Assembly (NCBI RefSeq): GCF_041916735.1
Contig: NZ_JAYRYY010000002.1
Origin: Zoogloea sp016790385
GTDB taxonomy: Bacteria; Pseudomonadota; Gammaproteobacteria; Burkholderiales; Rhodocyclaceae
Reading direction: 5' to 3' (one strand)
DNA: 64,000 bases
Shown here one piece after another: positions 1 through 9,189 of the stretch (within the stretch, counting starts at the first letter, position 1; every line of letters starts with the position of its first letter). The translations under genes and the position numbers were made by a program. The notes under the pieces were generated by a model that saw only the letters and a program-made list of their open reading frames with translations, did not search any database and was not told the origin of the DNA.

Positions 1-302
1 CCCTTGAATCCGAGGACTTGGTAATAGACGGTATCGTCCTCGTCGGCACGCAGAATCAGGCGAGCAGGGGCGGGAAAGTTCACGCGAGCCTGTCCGTTCT
101 CGAGCTTTACCAAACGGGCGATGGCCCGAACGTTCACTGCCAAGGCCTGATCGTAGGGCTGGTTGGCAATGCTATTGGCAACGTTGTGGGTGACGATGAT
201 GGAGATAGGCCACAGGAACAGCAGGGGGGCCAACATCCAGTCAAGGATTTCCCCGAACAGGGAATTAAATGCTTTTCCGTCGGTGACGTCATCTTCCGCC
301 AC
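1..302 (-). CDS. TctE-like sensor histidine kinase, N-terminal part (cut by window edge)
   Basis: Only the first ~100 residues are inside the window; the gene continues past position 1. The proposed start is a GTG at 302-300, ten bases after the stop of the response regulator; an ATG (64 bases further in) is an alternative. The visible protein has a short acidic N-terminus and then a membrane segment (about residues 22-38, MLAPLLFLWPISIIVTH). After that comes a periplasmic stretch with N-x-x-A-x-Q-P-Y-D-Q-A-L, typical of the two-component sensor kinase N-terminal domain (2CSK_N) found in TctE and QseC-like kinases. The dimerisation and ATPase domains are not visible. Its partner is the response regulator just upstream. 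The ligand is unknown; in TctE relatives it is a carboxylate, and the neighbouring acetate genes make an organic acid plausible. Confidence 0.8.
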   Translation of the reverse strand, partial: MAEDDVTDGKAFNSLFGEILDWMLAPLLFLWPISIIVTHNVANSIANQPYDQALAVNVRAIARLVKLENGQARVNFPAPARLILRADEDDTVYYQVLGFK

Positions 303-312
303 CTTGCGCCAT

Positions 313-987
<675 letters not shown>

Positions 988-1010
988 GGCGTTTTCTTGG
1001 AAACCAGAAG

Positions 1011-1027
1011 TGTAAGTTTGAAGTAAG
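1011..1027 (+). promoter_or_regulatory. Direct repeat TGTAAG-N5-AGTAAG before the response regulator gene
   Basis: Two six-base half-sites with 11-base periodicity (TGTAAG at 1011-1016, AGTAAG at 1022-1027). It lies just upstream of the response regulator start. The same element occurs before yjcH-actP (3590-3606) and acs (6019-6035). OmpR/PhoB-family regulators bind tandem sites with this period. Here the repeat is reversed relative to the gene and sits close to the start codon, which would suit autorepression. Confidence 0.55.
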
Positions 1028-1356
1028 CGGAATACTGCACAGTCAACCCGCTGTTCTCCTTTTACTCGGTCTTGGGGGCAAAGTCGTCGCGCAAGCCACG
1101 ACACCGCCTCGGGGGCTGGCTCGTCCGACGAACCATCCCCCGCCGTCTTTTTCTGCCAAGCCCCTCTGCCAAGCCCCATTCCCTTGGCGCATCAGCGACA
1201 GCCCAGGGGCCACTCGGCACTTTCAGCGCAATCCCAATGCAATTCGCGCGAGTCTAGCACAGGGCCGTGCGGGCATCGCACACACCTGCCCTTCGCTCAC
1301 CATCGCCGCACTCAACAATTCGCGTAACACCCTTCGTGGAGGCTCGCTCCAAAGAC

Positions 1357-1392
1357 AAACCCCGGCTGCCTTGCGGCAAGCCGGGGTTTTTT
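1357..1392 (-). terminator. Rho-independent terminator downstream of actP
   Basis: A GC-rich hairpin with arms AACCCCGGC (1358-1366) and GCCGGGGTT (1380-1388), extended by TGCC/GGCA. T-rich tracts flank both sides (TTTTTT at 1387-1392 on the plus strand; GTTTGTCTTT on the minus strand). It ends the yjcH-actP transcript and could work in both directions. Confidence 0.8.
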
Positions 1393-1434
1393 GACACCCA
1401 CCCGGCGAGGCCAAAGCCCCACCGGGAATATTGC

Positions 1435-3204
1435 TTAGTGTCCCGAGGCGCCAGCGGCACCGATACCGGTTTCGGACCGGATCAGCTGGGCAGCGAAGTC
1501 GGCACGTTCCTGCTGGGCGTTCGGGCTGCGATCGAGCAGCGAGAAGATCCAGATACCCACAAAGCCGATGGTCATGGAGAACAGGGCCGGAGAGGTATAG
1601 GGGAACGGGGCGGAACCCTTAGGATTGCCAAGGGTGGCGACCCACACGGACTCGGACAGCACAGTCATCACCACGGCACTCAGCAGGCCAAGGAAGCCAC
1701 CAATAACGGCACCCTTGGTGGTGCAGTCCTTCCACAGCACGCTCATGAAGAGCACCGGGAAATTGGCGGAGGCGGCGATAGCGAAGGCCAAAGACACCAT
1801 GAAGGCGATGTTCTGCTTTTCGAAGGCGATACCCAGAACCACCGCAATGATGCCCAGTACGATGGTGGTGATACGGGAGACGCGCAGTTCGGAAGCGGAA
1901 TCTGCATTGCCGTGCTTGAACACCGTGGCGTACAAGTCATGCGACACAGCGGAAGCACCGGACAGGGTCAGACCGGCAACCACGGCCAGGATGGTGGCAA
2001 AAGCAACCGCGGAGATGAAGCCGAGGAAGACGTTTCCGCCCACCGCGCTGGCGAGGTGAATAGCCGCCATGTTGCCGCCGCCCTTCAGGGCACCCTTGGC
2101 ATCCAGGAAGGTGGTGTCGGTCAGCACGAAACAGATTGCGCCAAAGCCGATCACGAAGGTCAGGATGTAGAAATAGCCGATCCAGACAGTCGCCCAACCC
2201 ACGGACTTGCGTGCTTCCTTGGCATCCGGCACGGTAAAGAAGCGCATCAGGATGTGGGGCAGACCCGCAGTACCGAACATCAGCGCCATACCGAAGGAGA
2301 TGGCGGAGATCGGATCCTTCACGAAGGAGCCCGGGCCCATGATGGAGTCGCCCTTCTTGGCGGCCATCGCGGCGGTCACTTCGGCCACATCCTTGCCGGA
2401 GGCGGCAGCTGCGGTCGCGGCATCGGCGATCAGCTTGGCGTCCTTGGCGGCAAGGGCGGTCTTGATCTCGACAGCCTTGGCAAACATCGCTTCCGGGCTG
2501 AACCCGAACTTGACGAGCACCATGAAGGCCATGAAGGAAGCACCAGCCAGCAGCAGCACGGCCTTGATGATCTGCACCCAGGTGGTGGCGGTCATGCCGC
2601 CGAAGAGCACATAAACCATCATCAGCGCGCCAACGATCACCACCGCCATCCAGTATTCGAGACCGAAGAGCAGCTTGATCAGCTGACCGGCACCGACCAT
2701 CTGGGCGATGAGGTAGAAGGCCACCACAACCAGCGTGCCGGAAGCGGCAAAGGCGCGGATCGGGGTCTGCTGGAAGCGGTAACCGGCCACGTCGGCGAAG
2801 GTGAATTTGCCGAGGTTGCGCAGACGCTCTGCCATCAGGAAGGTGATGACCGGCCAGCCCACGAGGAAGCCGATCGCAAAGATCAGGCCATCGTAGCCGT
2901 TGGCCATCACCGCGGCGGAAATACCCAGGAAGGACGCGGCAGACATGTAGTCACCGGCGATCGCAAGGCCGTTCTGGAAGCCGGTGATGCCACCGCCGGC
3001 GGTGTAGAAGTCGGCCGCCGACTTGGTCTTGGACGCGGCCCACTTGGTGATGAACATCGTGCCAGCGACGAAAACGCCGAACATGGCAATGGCCGTCCAG
3101 TTGGTGGCCTGCTTTTCCGCTTGGCCGAGATCAGCGCCCGCTGCAAGAGCAACGCCGGAAGCCAGCATGGCCAGAAGGCCGAGCAAGAGTTTGGAATTGC
3201 GCAT
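1435..3204 (-). CDS. actP: Cation/acetate symporter ActP
   Basis: A 589-residue sodium:solute symporter (SSS) family protein that takes up acetate with a cation across the inner membrane. It starts with a signal-like hydrophobic segment (residues 1-22), as in E. coli ActP (549 residues). About 13 membrane helices follow, with family-typical stretches: FYTAGGGITGFQNGLAIAGDYMSAASFLG near the N-terminus, and LTLSGASAVSHDLYATV in the second half. An insert of about 50 residues rich in Ala/Lys/Asp (about 250-300) is longer than in E. coli. The ATG at 3204 overlaps the TGA of the upstream DUF485 gene by one base (TGATG), so the two are translationally coupled. A GTG one codon earlier is possible. 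It works with acs to bring acetate into central metabolism. Confidence 0.95.
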   Translation of the reverse strand: MRNSKLLLGLLAMLASGVALAAGADLGQAEKQATNWTAIAMFGVFVAGTMFITKWAASKTKSAADFYTAGGGITGFQNGLAIAGDYMSAASFLGISAAVMANGYDGLIFAIGFLVGWPVITFLMAERLRNLGKFTFADVAGYRFQQTPIRAFAASGTLVVVAFYLIAQMVGAGQLIKLLFGLEYWMAVVIVGALMMVYVLFGGMTATTWVQIIKAVLLLAGASFMAFMVLVKFGFSPEAMFAKAVEIKTALAAKDAKLIADAATAAAASGKDVAEVTAAMAAKKGDSIMGPGSFVKDPISAISFGMALMFGTAGLPHILMRFFTVPDAKEARKSVGWATVWIGYFYILTFVIGFGAICFVLTDTTFLDAKGALKGGGNMAAIHLASAVGGNVFLGFISAVAFATILAVVAGLTLSGASAVSHDLYATVFKHGNADSASELRVSRITTIVLGIIAVVLGIAFEKQNIAFMVSLAFAIAASANFPVLFMSVLWKDCTTKGAVIGGFLGLLSAVVMTVLSESVWVATLGNPKGSAPFPYTSPALFSMTIGFVGIWIFSLLDRSPNAQQERADFAAQLIRSETGIGAAGASGH

Positions 3205-3512
3205 CACTTGGTGGCCTCCTTGATGACCTGAGCCTTCAGATCGTCAAACTCGGTATTGGCACGACGAATGTAGATACCGGTGATGATGATGGTGAACAGA
3301 ATCACACCAACGCCGATGGGAATACCGATCGACATCACACCCGCGCCGGTTTTCTGCGCCAGGAACTCCTTGTTGAAGGCCACCAGCAGAATGTAACCGT
3401 AATAGACGATCATCATCAGCGCTGTCATGATCCAGCCATAGGAATTACGTTTCGAGACCAGCTCCTGGTATTTTGGATTTGCCCGGATGCGGTCGCCGAG
3501 GTCGTCTTTCAT
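3204..3512 (-). CDS. yjcH: DUF485 membrane protein YjcH
   Basis: A 102-residue inner-membrane protein with two hydrophobic helices (about 27-47 and 60-82) and a charged C-terminus. It matches the DUF485 family, whose genes almost always precede actP; the family's biochemical role is unknown and it is thought to accompany the symporter. The start at 3512 has a very strong ribosome binding site (AGGAGGAG, six bases before the ATG). The frame runs open further upstream, but that part has no resemblance to the family. It overlaps actP by one base. Confidence 0.9.
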   Translation of the reverse strand: MKDDLGDRIRANPKYQELVSKRNSYGWIMTALMMIVYYGYILLVAFNKEFLAQKTGAGVMSIGIPIGVGVILFTIIITGIYIRRANTEFDDLKAQVIKEATK

Positions 3513-3573
3513 ATTTCTCCTCCTCTTCGAATAAACCTTAGGGGAGTCAAAGGACTCCTTTAGGGGTAGGTGC

Positions 3574-3606
3574 AAGTTACAGGCTGACACTTACATCGAA
3601 CTTACG
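3574..3606 (-). promoter_or_regulatory. Direct repeat CGTAAG-N5-TGTAAG and putative promoter of yjcH-actP
   Basis: Read on the minus strand, CGTAAG (3606-3601), five bases, and TGTAAG (3595-3590) lie about 80-95 bases before yjcH. Ten bases further downstream is a -10-like TAACTT (3579-3574). A regulator site ending ten bases before the -10 is the arrangement of PhoB-type activated promoters. The same geometry is seen at acs. Confidence 0.55.
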
Positions 3607-3727
3607 CTCGCGGAAGAAATGGGGCGCCTTGACCAAAGGCATGAAACCCCTTTCCGGATCAACAACATAGCTCTTAAAACGGGTAGCCCGGTATACATTC
3701 AGGAAGACATTCCCCAAAAGATGGGCG

Positions 3728-3757
3728 AAAAAAAGGCGCGAAATTCGCGCCTTTTTC
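3728..3757 (-). terminator. Rho-independent terminator downstream of acs
   Basis: A perfect hairpin (AAGGCGCGAA / TTCGCGCCTT, about 3733-3754). On the minus strand it is followed by a run of Ts, the A run at about 3728-3734 of the plus strand. It lies 140 bases after the acs stop. Confidence 0.85.
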
Positions 3758-3898
3758 CCCCCCTCTACCCCCGGCCTGACTGCGCCGGGCTCCTCCCCTG
3801 TTTTTTCTTTTACCTATTTGCCGCGTTTATTGTATTTGGCAATTCGGGGAATTGCCTGCGGCGAAATTGCCCCGACGCCTGCGCCGGGGCCAGGCGTA

Positions 3899-5857
3899 TT
3901 ACTTCAGCTGATCCAGGATCGCCGGGTTTTCCAGCGTCGAGGTATCTTGAGTGATCTCCTCACCCTTGGCCAATTGACGGAGCAGACGGCGCATGATCTT
4001 GCCGGAGCGGGTCTTCGGCAGGTTCTCACCGAAGCGGATGTCCTTCGGCTTGGCGATCGGCCCGATCTCCTGACCAACCCAGTTTTGCAGCTCCTTGACC
4101 ACGGCAGCGGCGGCATCGCCAGTCGGGCGTGCGCCCTTGAGCACCACGAAGGCCACAATCGCTTCACCGGTCAGGTCATCCGGACGCCCCACCACGGCCG
4201 CTTCAGCAACCTTCTCGTGCGCCACCAGCGCGGATTCGATTTCCATCGTACCCATACGGTGACCGGACACATTCAGCACATCGTCGATACGACCGGTGAT
4301 GGTGAAGTAGCCGGTATCCTTGTCACGGATGGCACCGTCGCCCGCCAGGTACAGCTTGCCCTGGAAATCAGCCGGATAGTAGGACTTCACGAAACGGTCC
4401 GGATCGCCCCAGATGGTACGGATCATCGACGGCCACGGACGCTTCACGACGAGGATACCGCCCTGGCCCCAGGGCACCTCGGTGCCGGTTTCGTCGACCA
4501 CTGCCGCCTGGATACCCGGGAAGGGCAGAGTGCAGGAGCCGGGGATGAGCGGAGTGGCGCCGGGCATCGGGGTGATCATGTGACCACCGGTTTCGGTCTG
4601 CCAGAAGGTATCCACGATGGGGCAACGGCTGCCGCCCACGTTTTCGTAGTACCACTCCCACGCGGCGGGGTTGATCGGCTCACCGACCGAACCCAGGATG
4701 CGCAGGCTGGACATGTCGTAGTTCTTCGGATGCACCGCCGGGGTGTTATCCGCCGACTTGATCAGCGAACGGATCGCGGTCGGCGCGGTGTAGAACACGG
4801 TGACCTTGTGATCCTGGATCATCTTCCAGAAGCGACCGGCATCGGGGTAGGTGGGGACACCTTCAAACACGACCTCGGTGGCACCGCAGGCCAGCGGGCC
4901 GTAGGTAATGTAGGTGTGGCCCGTGACCCAGCCGATGTCGGCAGTACACCAGAAGACATCGTTCGGCTTGATGTCGAAGGTGTACTTCATGGTGAGGATG
5001 GCGTGCAGCAGATATCCGCCGGTGGAGTGCTGAACACCCTTGGGCTTGCCGGTGGAGCCGGAAGTGTAGAGCAGGAACAGGGGATGCTCGGCCTCGACCC
5101 ACTCAGGCTCGCAGACGTCGGACTGCTGGGCGAGAAGATCGTCGGCCCAGATGTCACGGCCGGCAACCATGGCGGTCTCGGCGCCGGTGCGCTTGACCAC
5201 GATGACGCTCTTGATGGACGGGCAGCCGCTGGCCAGCGCTTCGTCAGCGATGGACTTCAGGGGCAGAGCCTTGCCACCACGGTTCTGACCGTCGGAGGTA
5301 ATCAGCAAAACGGCGCCGGCATCGTTGATGCGGTCAGCCAGCGACTGGGCAGAGAAGCCGCCAAACACGATGGAGTGGGTCGCACCGATACGGGCACAGG
5401 CCTGCATGGCCACCACACCCTCGATGGACATGGGCAGATAGATGACGACGCGGTCACCCTTCTTGACGCCCTGGCTCTTGAGAGCGTTGGCAAACTTGCT
5501 GACGCGGCCGAGGAGATCGGAGTAGGTGACCTTGGACACATCACCCTTGTCACCTTCAAAGATCAAGGCAACTTTGTCGCCAAGACCATTCTTGACCTGG
5601 CGATCGAGGCAATTGTAGGAAACGTTCAGCTTGCCGTCGGCAAACCACTTGAAGAACGGAGCGTCGCTCTCGTCCAGAACCTTGGTGAACGGCGTCTGCC
5701 AGTCGAGAAGCTCCTTGGCGCGGGTGCCCCAGTAGCCCTCGTAGTCTTTTTCGGCCTCGGCACAGAGAGCCCTGTATGCATCCATGCCCGACACCGCCGC
5801 GTTCTTCACCACCTCTTCAGACGGATAGTAGAACTTCTGGGTGGTTTCGCTCGTCAT
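3899..5857 (-). CDS. acs: Acetyl-CoA synthetase
   Basis: A 652-residue AMP-forming acetate:CoA ligase that makes acetyl-CoA from acetate, ATP and CoA in the cytoplasm. The ATP-binding motif YTSGSTGKPKG is at residues 264-274, and the WQTETGG motif is present in the second half. The C-terminal PKTRSGKIMRR segment contains Lys620, the catalytic and acetylation-regulated lysine (Lys609 in the Salmonella enzyme). The length matches the family (about 650). The start at 5857 follows a good GGAGAGGTGA site; an in-frame ATG 11 codons earlier lies before that site. It is transcribed alone, next to yjcH-actP, and shares an upstream direct repeat with that operon. Confidence 0.97.
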   Translation of the reverse strand: MTSETTQKFYYPSEEVVKNAAVSGMDAYRALCAEAEKDYEGYWGTRAKELLDWQTPFTKVLDESDAPFFKWFADGKLNVSYNCLDRQVKNGLGDKVALIFEGDKGDVSKVTYSDLLGRVSKFANALKSQGVKKGDRVVIYLPMSIEGVVAMQACARIGATHSIVFGGFSAQSLADRINDAGAVLLITSDGQNRGGKALPLKSIADEALASGCPSIKSVIVVKRTGAETAMVAGRDIWADDLLAQQSDVCEPEWVEAEHPLFLLYTSGSTGKPKGVQHSTGGYLLHAILTMKYTFDIKPNDVFWCTADIGWVTGHTYITYGPLACGATEVVFEGVPTYPDAGRFWKMIQDHKVTVFYTAPTAIRSLIKSADNTPAVHPKNYDMSSLRILGSVGEPINPAAWEWYYENVGGSRCPIVDTFWQTETGGHMITPMPGATPLIPGSCTLPFPGIQAAVVDETGTEVPWGQGGILVVKRPWPSMIRTIWGDPDRFVKSYYPADFQGKLYLAGDGAIRDKDTGYFTITGRIDDVLNVSGHRMGTMEIESALVAHEKVAEAAVVGRPDDLTGEAIVAFVVLKGARPTGDAAAAVVKELQNWVGQEIGPIAKPKDIRFGENLPKTRSGKIMRRLLRQLAKGEEITQDTSTLENPAILDQLK

Positions 5858-6202
5858 TTTTTCACCTCTCCTCGTGTTATGAGTGTGCAACGTTGTTAGC
5901 TATGAAACCTTGCTGGCGGGGGAGTCCGGCCGCTCATGCCTCATGGATGCATGCGCTTTTTTGATGGCGCTTATCGGTGCACCGGCCCTGGGTCCGACGG
6001 GCATTAAAGTCGATCAATCTTACACAGGACTTACACAGACCACCCAAGCACCCGCTTCGGGCACCAATCCGCCATTCGGCACCTTTTCCGTGCATGCCCC
6101 ATCCCCGATACGGGGACGGAAACCGTCACAACAACGCATAAAACCCATAATGCATGAAGTGCAATAGAATTGATGCTATAGACATAATTCGACCGCACTC
6201 CA
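5858..6202. other. Intergenic region between acs and the pilus operon
   Basis: A 345-base divergent promoter region. The acs side holds the regulatory repeat and -10-like element (6003-6035). The pilus side is AT-richer (about 6130-6190, with CATAAT at about 6183-6188), but no convincing -35/-10 pair was found there. No gene was seen. Confidence 0.6.
6003..6035 (-). promoter_or_regulatory. Direct repeat TGTAAG-N5-TGTAAG and putative promoter of acs
   Basis: On the minus strand a perfect tandem repeat TGTAAG (6035-6030), TCCTG, TGTAAG (6024-6019) is followed after ten bases by TTTAAT (6008-6003), a fair -10 hexamer. The repeat would cover the -35 position, as PhoB/OmpR-type activators do. It is about 150-180 bases upstream of the acs start. 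Confidence 0.6.
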
Positions 6203-8053
6203 ATGCCAGTCCGCCCCCTTCTGCTTCTGCCCTTCCTGCTGGCTGCCTGCGCGTCTCATCCGCCCGAGCTGCCCTCGTCCGGCCACCTGCGCCCCGAGGT
6301 ACGCCCCGCTTCCAACCCCTCCGAGCCTCCGCTACTGCCCGCCGCCCTTCCCCTACCCGTGCCTTCCGCAACTTCCACGCTCGAAACCTATTCGGTGGTC
6401 GTAACCGGGGTCGGGATCCAGGATCTTCTCTTCGCCCTGGCCCGCGACGCCCGGATCAACCTTGACGTTCACCCCGGCCTGACGGGAAACGTCACCCTCA
6501 ACGCCATTAATCAGACCCTGCCGCAGATCCTTGAGCGACTGGCCCGCCAGGTGGACATGCGCTATGAGATCCATGGCCGGAACCTCTCGGTAATGCCCGA
6601 CACGCCCTTCCTGCGCAGCTACCGCCTCGATTACGTCAATCTGAACCGAACAGTGGCGGGTACGGTCTCCACCAACACCCAGATCGCCACCGGCAGCAGC
6701 AATGCCCTTGCGGTGAGCGGCGCAGGCACCGCGGCGGGGCAGCCCGTTGGCGGCAACATGTCGGCGACACGGATCGAAAACAGTTCTCGAAACCAGCTCT
6801 GGGATTCCGTAGAAAAGAACCTCCGCGACCTGCTGCGTGAAACGGACAAAATCCTGCCCGAAGGGTCCAGCGAGACTGTCGTCGAGAATGTCGAGTCCAC
6901 CAACACCAGCGGACAGGGCCTGCGGGTGGAAGCGGGCACGCCCGGTGGCGGCCGCTCCCGCAACCGCAGCGCCGCCCCGCGGCCGGCAGTTTCCAGCGGC
7001 CCGGGTTCGGTGCAAAGCAACACCACCACCACGGTCCATAAATCCACGTTCCGTGAGGCGGCATCCGTAATCGCCAATCGGGAAACCGGCGTGCTTACGG
7101 TTCGTGCGACGGCGCGTCAGCACGAAAAGGTGGGTGAGTTCATCGACCGGGTGACCGCCGCCGCGCGACGTCAGGTGCTGATCGAAGCCACCATCGTCGA
7201 AGTCAGCCTCGGCGACACCTATCGACAAGGCATCGAATGGAGCCGGATTCTCTCCAGCGGCACGAGCTTTGGCATCAGTGGCCCCGGCCTTGGCAGCACC
7301 GCTGGCAACACCGTCACCCCGTTCAGCGTGGCCTACAAGAGTGCGGATGGCATCGACTCAACCGTCAAGCTGCTGGAGAGCTTCGGCACGGTGAAGGTGC
7401 TGTCCAGCCCGAAACTGTCGGTACTCAACAATCAAACCGCCGCCATCAAGGTAGTTGAGGAATACGTCTATTTCAGCGTCAAGGCCGATACCACGCAAAC
7501 GACCAACGCCGGGGCTCTCACCACGGTCACCACCACTCCCCAATCGGTTTCCGTGGGGCTGGTGATGACCGTAACCCCTCAGATCAGCGACAACGACGAG
7601 GTGATCCTGAATGTCCGGCCAACCATCTCCAGCATCTCGGACTTCCGCCGTGACCCCAACCCGAGCATCCCGGGGGGCATCGCCAATCTGGTTCCCCAGA
7701 TACGAACCCGGGAGATCGAATCCATCCTGCGCATCGGGAGCGGAGAAACGGCGATTCTCGGCGGTCTTATGGAAGACCGCATCGACTACAAAACCGGACG
7801 GGTTCCTTTGATCGGACAGATCCCGCTGCTCGGGGAACTCCTCACCCACCGCGATAACGGCATTCAAAAAACCGAACTGGTCATTTTTCTGCGCCCCGTG
7901 GTCGCCGGAGACATTCGACCTGGAGTAAGCGCCAACCATCTGCACGACCGCCTGCCGGACGCAGGCTTTCTCCGGAACGCTCCGGCGCCGGGCGGCCCCA
8001 ACTTTCCCTACTCCGCAGGGCCACGCAGTGCCCCGGAAAGGCAGCAGCCATGA
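6203..8053 (+). CDS. mshL: MSHA-type pilus secretin (MshL-like)
   Basis: A 616-residue outer-membrane secretin. It begins with a lipoprotein signal (LLAAC, Cys16) and a proline-rich linker. Next is a short secretin/TonB-like N-domain (about 60-130), an N-domain with a Ser/Asn/Gly-rich insert (about 150-280), and the C-terminal secretin beta-domain (about 320-570). Characteristic segments are VLIEATIVEVSLGD, VKVLSSPKLSVLNNQTA, GETAILGGLM and VPLIGQIPLLGELL. It forms the pore through which the pilus crosses the outer membrane. It is the first gene of a six-gene operon and overlaps the next gene by four bases (ATGA). No ribosome binding site is visible before the ATG. The gene order points to the MSHA (mannose-sensitive haemagglutinin) branch rather than PilQ. 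Confidence 0.88.
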   Translation: MPVRPLLLLPFLLAACASHPPELPSSGHLRPEVRPASNPSEPPLLPAALPLPVPSATSTLETYSVVVTGVGIQDLLFALARDARINLDVHPGLTGNVTLNAINQTLPQILERLARQVDMRYEIHGRNLSVMPDTPFLRSYRLDYVNLNRTVAGTVSTNTQIATGSSNALAVSGAGTAAGQPVGGNMSATRIENSSRNQLWDSVEKNLRDLLRETDKILPEGSSETVVENVESTNTSGQGLRVEAGTPGGGRSRNRSAAPRPAVSSGPGSVQSNTTTTVHKSTFREAASVIANRETGVLTVRATARQHEKVGEFIDRVTAAARRQVLIEATIVEVSLGDTYRQGIEWSRILSSGTSFGISGPGLGSTAGNTVTPFSVAYKSADGIDSTVKLLESFGTVKVLSSPKLSVLNNQTAAIKVVEEYVYFSVKADTTQTTNAGALTTVTTTPQSVSVGLVMTVTPQISDNDEVILNVRPTISSISDFRRDPNPSIPGGIANLVPQIRTREIESILRIGSGETAILGGLMEDRIDYKTGRVPLIGQIPLLGELLTHRDNGIQKTELVIFLRPVVAGDIRPGVSANHLHDRLPDAGFLRNAPAPGGPNFPYSAGPRSAPERQQP

Positions 8054-9189
8054 GCCGGCTCCTCGACGTCCTGCGTCACGCCGAGGACACCAGACCCGCC
8101 CCCGATTCGCGCCCCGGCGCAGCGACGCAGCGGCACCCGCCCTCGGAACTGGCCCTGGAACCCATCGCACGAAAAACAAGCGCAGCCCCCGAGCCCATCA
8201 GCGCGGACGGCACCGCTCCACCAGCCCCGCACCATCAGGTAGCGTGCCCCTCACCGGCGTCCCCCTCTCGCTCCGCCCGCATCCGGGCGTTCCTGCCGGG
8301 GCTGGCCGGCGCCGCGGCACTGGCGGGCCTGGCATTCGGAATCTGGCTCGAACTGCAACCCCTGGCACGCGCAGATCTCCCTCCCCGGGCGGGGAAAGCG
8401 CCACTCACGCAGCAGCCCGCGGAGCAGGAGGATTCTTCCCCCATGCCCCAGCCCCCCGCTACGCCAGCCTTGGCCGGGGCCACAGCCCCCAGCCCCACCT
8501 CAACCGCAGCACAACCGGCCCGCCCCAGGCCGCCAAAGCGCTCCGCTCCGTCAGCTCACGCAGCGATAGAGGAAGCCCCCGCCACGCCTCACATCCGCGC
8601 GGGCCGCCCCGCAGACCAAGCCGCGCTGATGACATCCGCAGCTCATGCGGCCTACATGACCGGAGACCGGCCCGCAGCTCGAGAACTCTACATGGCGGCT
8701 CTCCTTGCTGCGCCCACGGACGCCGACGCCCTCCGCGGCCTGGGTACCATCGCGCTTCAGGAACGCCGTCTGACGGATGCCGCAGCCCGCTTCACTGCGG
8801 CATTGCACCTCGACCCAACCGACGCCATGGCGCTTGCGGGGCTGAGCCTCGCCCGCCCGGATACGGTCACGGAGGCCCGGCTTCGCCTCCTCGGCGCCGA
8901 ACAACCGCAAGCGCCCGCCCCCCATGTCGCCCTTGCCGAGCGCCTCGCCGGACAACACCGCTGGAGCGAGGCCCGACGCAGCTATGCCCGGGCCCACGCC
9001 CTCGTACCGAGCGATCCGGACATAGCCTATAACCTGGCCGTCAGCCTTGATCGCGCCGGCCAGTCCGACACGGCTGCTGCTCACTACCGAACCGCCCTTG
9101 ACCTCGCCGCGCGGCACCGGGCGCACTTCGATACCGCCCGCTGCGCGGCACGCCTGCACGCCCTCGAAGCCCAGGAAGCCATCCCATGA
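8050..9189 (+). CDS. mshN: TPR protein of the MSHA-type pilus system (MshN-like)
   Basis: A 379-residue bitopic inner-membrane protein. It has a cytoplasmic proline-rich N-terminus, one membrane helix at about 79-101, and an Ala/Pro-rich linker. The C-terminal half (about 205-375) is made of tetratricopeptide-type helices, with repeats such as A-L-R-G-L-G-T-I-A-L-Q-E-R-R-L and I-A-Y-N-L-A-V-S-L-D-R-A-G-Q. MshN proteins have this layout and position, between the secretin and the ATPase. It probably scaffolds the assembly machine or secretin in the periplasm. It overlaps both neighbours by four bases. Sequence similarity outside the TPR region is weak, so the name rests partly on context. Confidence 0.7.
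   Translation: MSRLLDVLRHAEDTRPAPDSRPGAATQRHPPSELALEPIARKTSAAPEPISADGTAPPAPHHQVACPSPASPSRSARIRAFLPGLAGAAALAGLAFGIWLELQPLARADLPPRAGKAPLTQQPAEQEDSSPMPQPPATPALAGATAPSPTSTAAQPARPRPPKRSAPSAHAAIEEAPATPHIRAGRPADQAALMTSAAHAAYMTGDRPAARELYMAALLAAPTDADALRGLGTIALQERRLTDAAARFTAALHLDPTDAMALAGLSLARPDTVTEARLRLLGAEQPQAPAPHVALAERLAGQHRWSEARRSYARAHALVPSDPDIAYNLAVSLDRAGQSDTAAAHYRTALDLAARHRAHFDTARCAARLHALEAQEAIP

Larger units (their letters stand above)
988..1434. other. Intergenic region between actP and the response regulator
   Basis: A 447-base stretch without a credible gene. It holds the direct repeat at 1011-1027 and the presumed promoter of the response regulator near its low-coordinate end, and the actP terminator hairpin at 1357-1392. 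Nothing else was recognised between them. Confidence 0.7.
3513..3898. other. Intergenic region between yjcH and acs
   Basis: A 386-base stretch with the yjcH-actP leader. The leader includes a small inverted repeat GGAGTC/GACTCC at about 3543-3558 and the direct repeat at 3590-3606. The acs terminator lies at 3728-3757. A palindrome GGCAATTC/GAATTGCC (about 3838-3856) and GC-rich inverted repeats just after the acs stop (3871-3897) have no assigned role. No gene is apparent. Confidence 0.6.

Noticed and set aside
1267..3231. A 654-codon open frame on the plus strand across actP
   Set aside because: It is antisense to actP, is extremely rich in His/Gly/Glu/Arg without any domain, and arises from the GC-rich codon bias of the real gene.
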